DNA of 60,414 nt from Curtobacterium luteum (GCF_001475545.1 NZ_LDQC01000039.1:1-60414); one strand, 5' to 3'; positions 17,695-27,586 are shown, counted from the first letter of the stretch. Notes: generated by a model not told the origin, from the sequence alone. Made by a program: numbers and translations.

Positions 17695-19353
17695 ATGAAG
17701 TTGGACTCAGTACAGAAAAGCCGTGCGCGCGTCGCGGCCTCCGTGGCGGGCGCAGCCACGATCCTCCTGGCCGTCGCCGCCTGCACCGGTGGCGGTGGCG
17801 GGTCGACGAGCAGCACGCCCGTGGCGGGCGGGACCCTCGTCTACGCGTCCGGCGACGCCGAGCCGACCTGCCTCGACCCGCACGTCGGCGGCAACTACCC
17901 GCAGGCGCTGTTGTCCAGCCAGTACATCGAGGAGCTCACCGCGCTCGAGGACGGCCGACCGGTCCCCGCGTTGGCGACGTCGTGGAAGACCTCCGACGAC
18001 GGCAGGACGCTCACCTTCCGGCTCCGCGACGACGTGACGTTCACCGACGGCACCCCGTTCGACGCGGCCGCGGTCGTGGCGAACATCGAGCACGTGCAGG
18101 ACCCGGCGACGGCGTCGAGCACCGGCTACCTCGCGCTGCAGTCGATCACGAAGGCCACGGCGACCGACGACCACACGGTCACGCTCACGCTGAACCGTCC
18201 GGACAGCGCCCTGCTCGAGTCGTTCTCGCAGCCGTGGGTCGGCATGGAGTCCCCGAAGGCGCTCGAGCGCTCGCAGGCGCAGAACTGCGAGTCGCCCGTC
18301 GGCACCGGGCCGTTCAGGATCACGGACTGGAAGCACGGCGACCGGGTCACGCTCACGAAGAACGCCGACTACACGCCGCTCGGCAAGCCGGCCGGCAGCA
18401 CCACGAAGCCCCGGTTGAACGGCATCACCTGGCGCTTCCTCCCCGACTCGACCTCGCGGTACGCCGCACTGCAGTCCGGACAGGTCGACGTCATCGACAA
18501 CGCGCAGCCCGACCAGATCCGCGCGGCGGGGGCCGGCGGCTCCATCCGCGACCTCGACGCCCCACGGCCCGGAGCGTCGAACCGTCTCGAGCTCAACTCC
18601 GGCCACGGTGTGTTCCGGGACGAGGCCGTCCGGAAGGCCTTCATCCACGGCGCCGACGTCGACCCGGGCATCAAGTCGTTGTTCCTCGGCACCGCGAAGC
18701 GCTCGTACTCGCTGCTGTCGAGCGTCGAGCCGTTCGCGTACTCCGCCGACGGTGACGAGCTCTTCGACCACGACGCCTCCCAGGCGGGCAAGCTCCTCGA
18801 CGACGCCGGGTGGAAGCAGGGCTCCGACGGCATCCGGACGAAGGACGGGAAGCGTCTGACAGTGACGTTCCCGGTGTCGACGAACCAGTCGATCCCCGCC
18901 GAGCGCAGCCTCTTCCAGCAGATCCAGGCCTCCGAGAAGGAGGTCGGCTTCGACGTGCAGATCAAGGAGCTCGACCTCTCCAGCTGGTACGCGGCCCTCG
19001 CGGCGAACCAGTACGACGTCGTCAGCGCGCCATACACGAAGGTCGGCGCCGACGTCCTCCGCATCCTCTACGACAGCGCGAGCATCACGCCGGCCCCGTC
19101 GGGCTACTTCGCGAACCTCGCGCAGCTCGACGACCCGACGGTCGACTCGCTCCTGCAGCGCGCCGCACGGACCGCCGACACGCACGACCGCGGCGAGCTG
19201 TACGAGCAGGCCCAGAAGGACATCCTCGCCAGCGCGACCGTCCTCCCGCTCTACGACCAGCAGAACCACTTCCTCGTCTCGACGAAGGTGCACGACGTGC
19301 ACACCACGGCCGTCTCGACGCCGTGGTTCGGCTCGGCCTGGATCGACCGCTGA
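17695..19353 (+). CDS. ABC transporter substrate-binding lipoprotein (SBP_bac_5 family)
   Basis: Extracellular binding protein of a peptide/opine/nickel-type importer. 552 aa. A lipoprotein signal ends in the lipobox LLAVAAC (Cys30), followed by a Gly/Ser linker. The family block near residues 100-120 (FRLRDDVTFTDGTPFDAA) is clear. A -10-like TAGACT ends 9 nt before the ATG at 17695, so the leader is at most a few nucleotides. First gene of an operon with two permeases and a double ATPase. Peptides are the commonest substrate in the family but specificity is not readable. Confidence 0.93.
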   Translation: MKLDSVQKSRARVAASVAGAATILLAVAACTGGGGGSTSSTPVAGGTLVYASGDAEPTCLDPHVGGNYPQALLSSQYIEELTALEDGRPVPALATSWKTSDDGRTLTFRLRDDVTFTDGTPFDAAAVVANIEHVQDPATASSTGYLALQSITKATATDDHTVTLTLNRPDSALLESFSQPWVGMESPKALERSQAQNCESPVGTGPFRITDWKHGDRVTLTKNADYTPLGKPAGSTTKPRLNGITWRFLPDSTSRYAALQSGQVDVIDNAQPDQIRAAGAGGSIRDLDAPRPGASNRLELNSGHGVFRDEAVRKAFIHGADVDPGIKSLFLGTAKRSYSLLSSVEPFAYSADGDELFDHDASQAGKLLDDAGWKQGSDGIRTKDGKRLTVTFPVSTNQSIPAERSLFQQIQASEKEVGFDVQIKELDLSSWYAALAANQYDVVSAPYTKVGADVLRILYDSASITPAPSGYFANLAQLDDPTVDSLLQRAARTADTHDRGELYEQAQKDILASATVLPLYDQQNHFLVSTKVHDVHTTAVSTPWFGSAWIDR

Positions 19354-19393
19354 CGCGCGCTCGCGCGCGGCAGGACCGGACTGGAGGCTCGGC

Positions 19394-20410
19394 ATGACCC
19401 CGACGCGCCCCCGCGGCTCCGTCGCGTGGTCGCGGTGGGCGGTGTGGGGCCTCGGTCGCCTCGCGGGCGGCATCGGCGTGCTGTGGGCCGTCGCCACGAT
19501 CGTGTTCGTCGCGGTCCGGCTCATCCCCGGTGACCCTGCCCTCGCGATCCTCGGCGGGCCGGGGTCGCAGGCCTCGGCCGCCGCGGTCGACCAGGTCCGG
19601 CACGAGTACGGCCTCGACCGTCCGCTGCTGGTGCAGTACGCGGTGTTCCTCGGCCGGCTCGCCACCGGACAGCTCGGCGACTCCTACGCGTTCCGGACCC
19701 CGGTCGCGACGCTGCTCGCCCAGGAGCTCCCCGTCACGCTGACGCTCGCGGTCGCCGGGCTCGTCGTCGCCTGGGCGCTCGCGCTCGTCGCCGCGTGGTG
19801 GTCGACGCAGCGCGGTCGGGTCGCCGCCGGCATCGCCGGGGCGATCACCGTCACCGCGAGCGTCGTCCCGCACTTCTGGCTCGGGAGCGTCCTCATCGTC
19901 GTGTTCGCGACCGCCCTCGGGTGGGCGCCGGCGGTGAGCGACGGCACGCTCCGCGGTTGGGTCCTGCCCGTGGTCACGGTGGCGGTCCCGGTCGCCGGGT
20001 ACCTCGCCGAGACGGTCCGCGACGGCATCGTCGACGCGCAGCGCTCCGCGTTCGCCCTGGCCGCCCGGGGCCGCGGGGAGCACCGGCTCGGGGTGTTCCT
20101 CCGCCACTCGCTCCGCCACGCAGCGCTGCCCGGGCTCGCGCTGTCGGCGTGGGCGTTCGGGTCGTTGGTGTCCGGTGCTGTCGTCGTCGAGTCCGTCTTC
20201 GCACTCCCCGGCATCGGCCGTTCCCTCGTCACCGCGGTGACGCAGCGGGACATGCCGCTCGTCGCCGGGATCGCCCTCGTGTCGGCGGCCGCCTACGTCG
20301 TCGTGCTCGCAGTCGCTGACCTCGCCGAACGCGCGGTCGACCGCCGGCCCCGGCGCTCCGGCACCACTCCGGGACGGCGTCGCCACGGCCGGACGGCGGT
20401 CGCACGGTGA
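19394..20410 (+). CDS. ABC transporter permease (DppB/OppB type)
   Basis: 338 aa inner-membrane permease. It has the typical N-terminal IVFVAVRLIPGDPA and the EAA-loop region AALPGLALSAWAFGSLVSGAVVVESVF; six helices. GGAGG lies 6 nt before the ATG; this ribosome binding site is part of a half-copy of the dispersed repeat (CCGGACTGGAGGCTCGG, 19376-19393). Its stop overlaps the next start by 4 nt. Forms the pore with the DppC-type partner. Confidence 0.93.
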   Translation: MTPTRPRGSVAWSRWAVWGLGRLAGGIGVLWAVATIVFVAVRLIPGDPALAILGGPGSQASAAAVDQVRHEYGLDRPLLVQYAVFLGRLATGQLGDSYAFRTPVATLLAQELPVTLTLAVAGLVVAWALALVAAWWSTQRGRVAAGIAGAITVTASVVPHFWLGSVLIVVFATALGWAPAVSDGTLRGWVLPVVTVAVPVAGYLAETVRDGIVDAQRSAFALAARGRGEHRLGVFLRHSLRHAALPGLALSAWAFGSLVSGAVVVESVFALPGIGRSLVTAVTQRDMPLVAGIALVSAAAYVVVLAVADLAERAVDRRPRRSGTTPGRRRHGRTAVAR

Positions 20411-21294
20411 GCGGCATCCTCGACCCCGCGGCCCCGACCGACGACCCGACCACGAGCCGCGCTCCGTCCGGGGGTGCCGAGCGACACCGTGGGGGGACGC
20501 TCGGCACCGCCGGGTGGATCGCGGCCGCGGTCGTCGCGATCGCGGTCGTGGCGGCCGTCGTCCCCGCGCTGCTCGGCGGTGCGCACCCACTTGCCGTGCA
20601 CCCCGACGAGGCACTGCTCCCCCCGTCCGCCGCACACTGGTTCGGGACCGACGAGTCCGGGCGGGACGTCCTCGCTCGGGTCGTCGCCGGCACCCGTGCG
20701 TCGCTCGTCGTCGGGGTCGCGGCCACCTTGGTCGGCGCGGTCACCGGAGTGCTGCTCGGGCTCGTCGCCGGGCTCGGCGGCCGGGTGCTCGACGCGGTCG
20801 TCGGACGGGTCACCGAGGTCGCGTTCGCCCTCCCGCTGCTGCTCGTCGCCCTCGTCGTGATCGCCGTGACCGGGCCAGGGCCGGTCCCGGCGGTGCTCGC
20901 CGTCGGGTTCGCGACCGCGCCGGGCTACGCGCGGATCGTCCGGGGCCTCGTGCGGACGGCCCGCGAGTCGCAGGTCGTCGAGACCGCGGTCCTCCTCGGC
21001 CGGTCCCCCGCGATGATCGTCGTCCGGCACGTCCTGCCCGCTGCGCTGTGGCCGGTCGTCGCGGTCGGGACGCTCGGCATCGGTCAGGCAGTCGTGTGGG
21101 CGTCCGCGCTGAGCTACCTGGGCGTCGGGACCCCGCCGCCGGCACCGGAGTGGGGCGCGATGCTCGCCGACGGCCGGACGTACCTGCAGACCGCGCCGTG
21201 GATGAGCACCTTCCCCGGACTCGCGATCGTCGTGCTCGCCACCGCCGTCACCGTGCTCGGCCGTGCGGTCCGACGACGGGGCGACGCCCGGTGA
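20407..21294 (+). CDS. ABC transporter permease (DppC/OppC type)
   Basis: 295 aa. N-terminal helix, then the extracytoplasmic HWFGTDESGRDVLARVVAGTR block that defines the DppC group, and a C-terminal five-helix permease domain with an EAA loop (LPAALWPVVAVGTLGIGQAVVWASALSYLG). GTG start overlapping the upstream stop (GTGA), and its own stop overlaps the ATPase start in the same manner. Confidence 0.93.
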   Translation: MSGILDPAAPTDDPTTSRAPSGGAERHRGGTLGTAGWIAAAVVAIAVVAAVVPALLGGAHPLAVHPDEALLPPSAAHWFGTDESGRDVLARVVAGTRASLVVGVAATLVGAVTGVLLGLVAGLGGRVLDAVVGRVTEVAFALPLLLVALVVIAVTGPGPVPAVLAVGFATAPGYARIVRGLVRTARESQVVETAVLLGRSPAMIVVRHVLPAALWPVVAVGTLGIGQAVVWASALSYLGVGTPPPAPEWGAMLADGRTYLQTAPWMSTFPGLAIVVLATAVTVLGRAVRRRGDAR

Positions 21295-22871
21295 CCGCCG
21301 CGGTCCTCGCGGTCGAGGGGCTCTCGGTCTCGATCGACGGCGTCCGCGTCGTGTCCGACGTCTCGCTCCGGATCGCGCCGGGCGAGTGCGTCGCGCTCGT
21401 CGGCGCCTCCGGCTCCGGCAAGACCGTGACCGCCCGGGCACTGCTCGGCCTGTCCGCCGACCGGGCCGTGGTGTCGGCCGGTCGCCTCGACGTCGCGGGG
21501 ACGGACGCCCGCGGACTCCGTGAGCGCGGGTGGCGGCGACTCCGCGGTGCCTCGGTCGGCTACGTGGGACAGGAGGCCCTCGGCGCCCTCGACCCGCTCC
21601 GCCCGGTCGGACGCGAGGTCGCGGACGCACTCCGGCTCCACACCGCGACGACCGCCGCCGAACGCGTGGAGGCCGTGCGGGACGCGCTCGCCGGTGTCGG
21701 GCTCGATCCGGCGATCGCGACGGACGGTCGGCTGGCCGGGACGCTCTCGGGCGGGATGCGACAGCGGGCGCTCATCGCCGCCGCGACCATCGGCTCCCCC
21801 GCGCTCGTCGTCGCCGACGAACCGACGACGGCCCTGGACGCCGGCGTCGCCGTCACCGTGATGGAGCAGCTGCGCCGGGCCCAGCAGGCCGGCGCCGGCC
21901 TGCTCGTCATCACCCACGACCTCGGGCTCGTCGCCGGGTGGGCCGACCGCGTCGCCGTGGTGTCGGACGGCCGGATCGTCGAGCAGGGCCCGGTCGACCG
22001 GGTGTTCACCGCGCCCGAGCACCCGGCCACCGCGGCGCTCGTGCACGCCGCCCGGGCCGGGGTGCGTGGTCCTGCGCCCCGGGCGGTCGCCGACACCCCC
22101 GACGCCATCGTCGTGGCTGACCGCCTCGACCGCCGCTTCGACGACACCGCGGCCGTGCGGGACGTCTCGTTCGCCCTCGACCGCGGCCGGGTGCTCGGTG
22201 TCATCGGCGCGTCGGGGTCGGGCAAGACGACGCTCGCGCGCATCCTGCTCGGCCTCGAGACCCCGGACGCGGGCTCGGTCTCGCTCGACGGCGAGCCGTG
22301 GGCACCGCTCCCCGAGCGCGACCGCCGAGCGCGCCGTGACCGGGTCGCGGCGGTGGTGCAGGACCCCGGCGCGACGTTCGACGAACGGTGGGACGTCGAG
22401 CGGGTGCTCGCGGACGCCTTCTCGCGCGGGGCGGAGCGACGAGCCCGCGCGGGACTCGGGGCACGGGTCGACGCGGCGCTCCGGCAGGTCGGGCTCGACC
22501 CGGAGCTGCGGTCCCGGTCGCCCCTGACACTGTCCGGCGGGCAGCGGCAGCGGCTCGCCATCGCCCGGTCGCTCGCCACCGAACCCGAGGTCCTCGTGCT
22601 CGACGAACCCGTCACGGCGCTCGACGCGACCGTGCAGGACGCGGTGCTCGGACTGCTCGAACAGCTCCGCGACGAGACCGGCGTGGCGATGGTGTTCGTG
22701 TCGCACGACCTCCGGGCGGTCCGGCGGATGGCGGACGACGTGCTGGTCGTCCACGAGGGCGCCGTCGTCGAGCACGGCCCGGCGGCCACGGTGTTCGGCC
22801 GGCCGGCGCACCCCGTCACCGCGCGGCTGCTGCACGCAGCCGAGGTCCTCGCGACCGGCCCCGCCGCCTGA
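21291..22871 (+). CDS. ABC transporter ATP-binding protein with two fused ATPase domains (DppD-DppF type)
   Basis: 526 aa protein that supplies both nucleotide-binding domains of the importer in one chain. Walker A GASGSGKT occurs twice (38-45 and about 306-313). The signature motif occurs as LSGGM and LSGGQ, and the Walker B regions are VVADEPTTALD and LVLDEPVTALD. GTG start overlaps the permease stop by 4 nt. Such fusions are common in this transporter class. Last gene of the operon; a terminator follows at 23077-23113. Confidence 0.94.
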   Translation: MTAAVLAVEGLSVSIDGVRVVSDVSLRIAPGECVALVGASGSGKTVTARALLGLSADRAVVSAGRLDVAGTDARGLRERGWRRLRGASVGYVGQEALGALDPLRPVGREVADALRLHTATTAAERVEAVRDALAGVGLDPAIATDGRLAGTLSGGMRQRALIAAATIGSPALVVADEPTTALDAGVAVTVMEQLRRAQQAGAGLLVITHDLGLVAGWADRVAVVSDGRIVEQGPVDRVFTAPEHPATAALVHAARAGVRGPAPRAVADTPDAIVVADRLDRRFDDTAAVRDVSFALDRGRVLGVIGASGSGKTTLARILLGLETPDAGSVSLDGEPWAPLPERDRRARRDRVAAVVQDPGATFDERWDVERVLADAFSRGAERRARAGLGARVDAALRQVGLDPELRSRSPLTLSGGQRQRLAIARSLATEPEVLVLDEPVTALDATVQDAVLGLLEQLRDETGVAMVFVSHDLRAVRRMADDVLVVHEGAVVEHGPAATVFGRPAHPVTARLLHAAEVLATGPAA

Positions 22872-22918
22872 CGCGACCCGCACCCCGGGCCGTCGCAGCC
22901 GCAGCCCCGCAGTCGCAG

Positions 22919-23061
22919 TCGCAGTCGCAGCCGAGACTCGGCCCCGCGGACTGTTTCGCGGCAGGTGGGCCGCGAAACTGTCCGCCCAGCCGAGACTCGG
23001 GTCAGCGCGGGGCCAGCGCGGCAGCGCGCGGCCAGCGCGGCAGCGCGCGGCCAGCGCGGCA
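22919..23061. repeat. Cluster of short repeats after the ABC operon
   Basis: Three GCAGTC hexamers come first. Then an imperfect inverted repeat (GGACTGTTTCGCGG and CCGCGAAACTGTCC, one mismatch) is bracketed by two copies of the palindrome CCGAGACTCGG. Last come three 19-bp units (GCGCGCGGCCAGCGCGGCA-like) at 23005-23061. No coding potential is seen. A terminator follows. Confidence 0.75.
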
Positions 23062-23076
23062 GCGCGACCGGACGAT

Positions 23077-23113
23077 GGAGGCGCGGTGCGGGACGGACCC
23101 GCACCGCGCCTCC
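23077..23113. terminator. Bidirectional hairpin between convergent ABC and MFS genes (dispersed repeat copy)
   Basis: GGAGGCGCGGTGCGGG pairs perfectly with its complement over 16 bp around a 5-nt loop (ACGGA). The right arm runs into CCGCGCCTCCAGGCC (23104-23118), an exact copy of the dispersed element. Confidence 0.85.
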
Positions 23114-23137
23114 AGGCCGGTCGACGACCAACGGTCG

Positions 23138-24715
23138 TCAGGAGCCGGTGGGCTCCTTGTGCGCGTCGCCCGACGAGGGCGCGTCGCCGCTGATGATCGG
23201 GATCTCGCTCGTCGAGAAGTCCTTCGCCCAGTCGGACTGCGCGAGGTCGGACTCCGGGTCGTTGTAGTCCTCGATGACCGCGGCGATCTCGTCCTCGTGC
23301 GCGACCGTCGGTCCGGACCCCATGAGCGGGGTGGCCGCGGTCTCCTTCGTGAAGTACACCGCCACGAGGCCGATCACGGCGGCGAGCATGAGGTAGAAGG
23401 CAGGGATGTCCTCGGCCCAACCGAACCCGGCGTCCTTCGCGGCGTTGATGAGCGCGGCCGTCGCGAGCGGCGTCGTGCCACCGAACAGCGAGACGGACAC
23501 GTTGAACGCGATCGCCAGCGCGCCGTAGCGGATGATCGTCGGGAACAGCGCGGGCAGGGTCGACGGCATCGTGGAGGTGAAGGTCACGAGCACGAGGCCG
23601 AGGATGAGCAGGCCGAAGAAGACGCCGATGCCGGTGCCGCTCTGGACGAGCTTGAGCGACGGCCACGACAGCAGGATGAAGCCGATGCAGCCGGTCGCGA
23701 GCACCGGACGACGCCCGAACTTGTCGGACAAGCGTCCGCCGAACGTGATGACGACCATCATGAGGATCATCACGATCAGGATCAGGATGAGACCGAACGT
23801 CGCGTTCTGCCCGAGGTTCTGCTCGAGGTAGGTCGGCATGTAGGACAGCAGCATGTAGTCGGTCACGTTGAAGACGAGGACCAGACCGATGCAGATGATG
23901 AGTCCGCGCCAGTTCTCCGCGAAGAGCTTGAGGAACGGCGTCTTCTGGGACTCGCGCTCGGCGGCCTGCTCCTGCTGCTTCTGGAAGGCCGGGGTCTCCT
24001 CGAGCTTGAGCCGCAGGTAGAGACCGATGAGACCGAGCGGTCCGGCGACGATGAACGGGATGCGCCAGCCCCAGCTGAGCAGCGCGTCCTCGGAGAGCCC
24101 GAACTGCAGCGCGGTGACGATGGACGCACCGAGCACGTAGCCCGCGAGCGTGCCGAACTCGAGCCACGAGCCCATGAACCCGCGACGCTTGTCCGGGGAG
24201 TACTCGGCGATGAACGTCGCGGCGCCGCCGTACTCACCACCGGTCGAGAAGCCCTGCACGAAGCGGGCGACGAGCAGCAGGACCGGGGCCCAGAAGCCGA
24301 TCGTCTGGTACGAGGGGATCAGGCCGATCATGAGCGTGCCGGCGGCCATGAGGATCATCGTCAGCGCGAGGACCTTCTGGCGGCCGATCTTGTCGCCGAT
24401 CGGGCCGAACACGGCGCCGCCGATCGGGCGCACGATGAACGCGGCGGCGAAGAAGCCGAACGTCGCGACGATGTTCGCGGCCGGGTCACCCTTCGGCAGG
24501 AAGACCTGCGAGATCGTCACGGTGAGGTACGCGAAGATGCCGAAGTCGAACCACTCCATGGCGTTGCCCAGGGCAGCGGCGGCGACGGCGCGCTTGAGCA
24601 GCGACTCCTCGACGACGGTGACGTCGTCCTTCGTCAGCTTGCGGCGGGCGCGCTTCACGGCGCCCTTCGTGCGCAGCGGCCGATCGCCGTTCGCGTGTGC
24701 TTCGTTCGGTGACAA
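23138..24715 (-). CDS. MFS transporter, metabolite:H+ symporter (ProP/KgtP-like)
   Basis: 525 aa, 12 transmembrane helices. The MHS group signatures are visible: GNAMEWFDFGIFAYL in helix 1, FIVRPIGGAVFGPIGDKIGRQKVL between helices 2 and 3, and RFVQGFSTGGEYGGAATFIAEYSP at helix 4-5. Substrates of the group are compatible solutes or di/tricarboxylates; which one is not readable. The start is TTG at 24715: GGAGG lies about 6 nt upstream and no ATG fits. The longer frame from 24937 would overlap the valS promoter region. The acidic C-terminal tail (about 50 residues) is cytoplasmic. Confidence 0.92.
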   Translation of the reverse strand: MSPNEAHANGDRPLRTKGAVKRARRKLTKDDVTVVEESLLKRAVAAAALGNAMEWFDFGIFAYLTVTISQVFLPKGDPAANIVATFGFFAAAFIVRPIGGAVFGPIGDKIGRQKVLALTMILMAAGTLMIGLIPSYQTIGFWAPVLLLVARFVQGFSTGGEYGGAATFIAEYSPDKRRGFMGSWLEFGTLAGYVLGASIVTALQFGLSEDALLSWGWRIPFIVAGPLGLIGLYLRLKLEETPAFQKQQEQAAERESQKTPFLKLFAENWRGLIICIGLVLVFNVTDYMLLSYMPTYLEQNLGQNATFGLILILIVMILMMVVITFGGRLSDKFGRRPVLATGCIGFILLSWPSLKLVQSGTGIGVFFGLLILGLVLVTFTSTMPSTLPALFPTIIRYGALAIAFNVSVSLFGGTTPLATAALINAAKDAGFGWAEDIPAFYLMLAAVIGLVAVYFTKETAATPLMGSGPTVAHEDEIAAVIEDYNDPESDLAQSDWAKDFSTSEIPIISGDAPSSGDAHKEPTGS

Positions 24716-24850
24716 ATCGTTCCTCCGGTAGTGCTGTGTCTTGCCTTCGGGCGCCCGGCGGACGGCGTCACTGCAGTCCTCGCGAACCCCGCGTCCGCCG
24801 GACAAACTCCGACAGACTACCAAATGCTCGGCGTGTCCGTCAGGTCGGTG

Positions 24851-24890
24851 TGGTAGCGACCGTCGGCGGTGACGGTGCGAACCGCTACCA
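24851..24890 (+). promoter_or_regulatory. Hairpin in the MFS/valS divergent region
   Basis: TGGTAGCG (24851-24858) pairs with CGCTACCA (24883-24890), and ACCGTC with GACGGT inside it. GGGTACCGCG follows directly, which resembles the end of a T-box, but the AGGTG half and a valine specifier hairpin are not evident. It may be an operator or part of a valS leader. Confidence 0.35.
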
Positions 24891-24991
24891 TCGGGGTACC
24901 GCGCCGCACGTGCGCGGACACTCAGGCACCTCACCACGGACTCGGTGCCGCACAGAGCGGTCGCAGCGCCGCACGGAACGGAAGGCCCGCC

Positions 24992-27586
24992 ATGCTGAAG
25001 CCCATGCCCGAGAAGCCCACGGTCGACGGACTCGAAGACGTCTGGGGCCCGGTCTGGGAGCAGGACGGCACCTACCGCTTCGACCGTTCCGCCGCCGGCG
25101 GCCGCGACGCCGTCTACTCGATCGACACCCCGCCGCCGACTGCCTCCGGCTCACTGCACATCGGCCACGTGTTCTCGTACACGCACACCGACCTCAAGGC
25201 CCGGTACGAGCGGATGCGCGGCAAGCACGTCTTCTACCCGATGGGCTGGGACGACAACGGATTGCCGACCGAGCGCCGCGTCCAGAACTACTACGGCGTG
25301 CGCTGCGACCCGCAGCTCCCCTACGACCCCGCGTTCGTCCCGCCGTTCGAGGGTGGCGACAACAAGTCGAGCAAGGCGGCCGACCAGCTGCCGATCTCCC
25401 GCCGCAACTTCATCGAGCTGTGCGAGCGCCTGACCGTGCAGGACGAGCAGCAGTTCGAGCACCTCTTCCGCACGCTCGGCCTGTCGGTCGACTGGACCCA
25501 GTCGTACCGCACGATCGACGACACCTCCCGCGCGAGCGCCCAGCGTGCCTTCCTCCGCAACCTCGAGCGCGGCGAGGCCTACCAGGCCGACGCCCCGACG
25601 CTCTGGGACGTCACGTTCCGCACGGCCGTGGCCCAGGCCGAGCTCGAGGACAAGGAGATGCCGGGCGCCTACCACGGCATCGCGTTCCACCGCACGGACG
25701 GCGGCGAGGACGTCGTCATCCAGACCACCCGCCCGGAACTGCTCGCGGCGTGCGTCGCCCTCGTCGCGCACCCGGACGACGAGCGCTTCCAGGACCTCTT
25801 CGGCACCACCGTCCGCTCGCCCCTGTTCGACGTCGAGGTGCCGGTGCTGGCGCACCACCTCGCGCAGCAGGACAAGGGCGCGGGCATCGCGATGGTCTGC
25901 ACCTTCGGTGACACCACGGACGTCGTCTGGTGGCGCGAGCTGCAGCTGCCCAACCGCGCGATCATCGGCTTCGACGGCCGCGTCCGCTCGGACGAACCGA
26001 CGTGGATCGAGAGCGCCCGCGGCAGGGAGCTCTACGCCGAGATGGCCGGCAAGACCGTGTTCTCGGCGAAGAAGGTCGTCGTGGACGCCCTCACCGAGTC
26101 CGGCGAGCTCGTCGGCGACGTCAAGACCATCAACCACCCGGTGAAGTTCTTCGAGAAGGGCGACAAGCCGCTCGAGATCGTCTCGACCCGCCAGTGGTAC
26201 ATCGTCAACGGCGCCCGTGACGAGCAGCTGAAGGACGTCCTCCGGAAGCGCGGCGAGGAGATCGCGTTCCACCCGGACTTCATGCGCGTCCGGTACGACA
26301 ACTGGGTCGGCGGCCTCTCCGGCGACTGGCTCATCTCCCGCCAGCGCTTCTTCGGCGTGCCGCTGCCGGTCTGGTACCCGCTCGACGCCGACGGCAACCC
26401 GGTGTACGACCAGCCGATCGTCCCGACCGAGGACCAGCTCCCGGTCGACCCGGCGTCCGAGCCGGCCCCCGGCTACGAGGAGTCCCAGCGCGGCGTCGCC
26501 GGTGGCTTCCAGGGCGAGCTCGACGTCATGGACACCTGGGCCACCTCGTCCCTCACCCCGCAGCTCGCGGGCAAGTGGGAGTCCGACCCGGAGCTCTACG
26601 ACCTCGTCTTCCCGTACGACGTCCGACCGCAGGCACAGGACATCATCCGCACCTGGCTCTTCACGACCGTGCTCCGCAGCCAGCTCGAAGCGGACGCCGC
26701 ACCGTGGAAGCACGCGAGCATCTCCGGCTTCATCGTCGACCCCGACCGCAAGAAGATGTCGAAGTCGAAGGGCAACGTCGTCACGCCGCTGTCGATCCTC
26801 GAGCAGCACGGTGCGGACGCGGTCCGGTACTGGGCGGCCTCGTCGAAGCTCGGCACCGATGCGGCGTTCGACCCGCAGAACCCGAAGCAGATCAAGGTCG
26901 GTCGTCGTCTGGCGATCAAGGTCCTCAACGCGGCCAAGTTCGTCTACGGCTTCCCACTCCCCGAGGGCGCCCACGCCGTGACCGAGCCGCTCGACGTCGA
27001 CGTGCTGGCCGAACTCGGCACCGTGATCGAACAGGCGACGACCGCGTTCGACGCCTTCGACCACGCCCGCGCCCTCGAGGTCACGGAGCGCTTCTTCTGG
27101 ACGTTCTGCGACGACTACCTCGAGCTCGTGAAGGAGCGCGCCTACGGCACCGCCGCGGACGCGACGCACGAAACCCAGGCGAGCGCGGTCCTGGCGCTGC
27201 GCGCCGCGATCGACGCGCTGCTCCGTCTGCTGGCGCCGTTCCTCCCGTTCGCGACCGAGGAAGTGTGGGCCTGGACCCACGAGACGAGCGTGCACCGCTC
27301 CTCCTGGCCGACCAACGCCGAGCTGCCCACGCAGGCCGAGCCGACCGGTTTGCTCGCGGCCGTCGGGCAGGCGCTCATCGGCATCCGCGGTGCGAAGACG
27401 GCGGCGAAGGCGTCCCAGAAGACGCCGGTGACGCGCGCGGTCGTCGCGGCCCCGGCCGAGACGCGGGCGCTCCTCGAGTCCGCGGCGGTCGACCTCGCGG
27501 CCGTCGGCCGCATCGCCGACCTGTCGTTCACGGACGGGTCCGAGCTGGCCGTGACCGAGATCGAGCTGGCGGAACAGCCGGCGTAG
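24992..27586 (+). CDS. valS: Valine--tRNA ligase
   Basis: Class I aminoacyl-tRNA synthetase charging tRNA-Val; cytoplasmic. 864 aa. HIGH motif at 56-59 (GSLHIGHVFSY), GWDDNGLPTERRVQNYYG, and KMSKS at 588-592 (RKKMSKSKGN), with an editing domain between. It is shorter than the E. coli enzyme (951 aa) and ends without the C-terminal coiled-coil arm, which fits the type-2 group of ValRS. GGAAGG lies 6 nt before the ATG at 24992. Divergent from the MFS gene. Confidence 0.96.
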   Translation: MLKPMPEKPTVDGLEDVWGPVWEQDGTYRFDRSAAGGRDAVYSIDTPPPTASGSLHIGHVFSYTHTDLKARYERMRGKHVFYPMGWDDNGLPTERRVQNYYGVRCDPQLPYDPAFVPPFEGGDNKSSKAADQLPISRRNFIELCERLTVQDEQQFEHLFRTLGLSVDWTQSYRTIDDTSRASAQRAFLRNLERGEAYQADAPTLWDVTFRTAVAQAELEDKEMPGAYHGIAFHRTDGGEDVVIQTTRPELLAACVALVAHPDDERFQDLFGTTVRSPLFDVEVPVLAHHLAQQDKGAGIAMVCTFGDTTDVVWWRELQLPNRAIIGFDGRVRSDEPTWIESARGRELYAEMAGKTVFSAKKVVVDALTESGELVGDVKTINHPVKFFEKGDKPLEIVSTRQWYIVNGARDEQLKDVLRKRGEEIAFHPDFMRVRYDNWVGGLSGDWLISRQRFFGVPLPVWYPLDADGNPVYDQPIVPTEDQLPVDPASEPAPGYEESQRGVAGGFQGELDVMDTWATSSLTPQLAGKWESDPELYDLVFPYDVRPQAQDIIRTWLFTTVLRSQLEADAAPWKHASISGFIVDPDRKKMSKSKGNVVTPLSILEQHGADAVRYWAASSKLGTDAAFDPQNPKQIKVGRRLAIKVLNAAKFVYGFPLPEGAHAVTEPLDVDVLAELGTVIEQATTAFDAFDHARALEVTERFFWTFCDDYLELVKERAYGTAADATHETQASAVLALRAAIDALLRLLAPFLPFATEEVWAWTHETSVHRSSWPTNAELPTQAEPTGLLAAVGQALIGIRGAKTAAKASQKTPVTRAVVAAPAETRALLESAAVDLAAVGRIADLSFTDGSELAVTEIELAEQPA

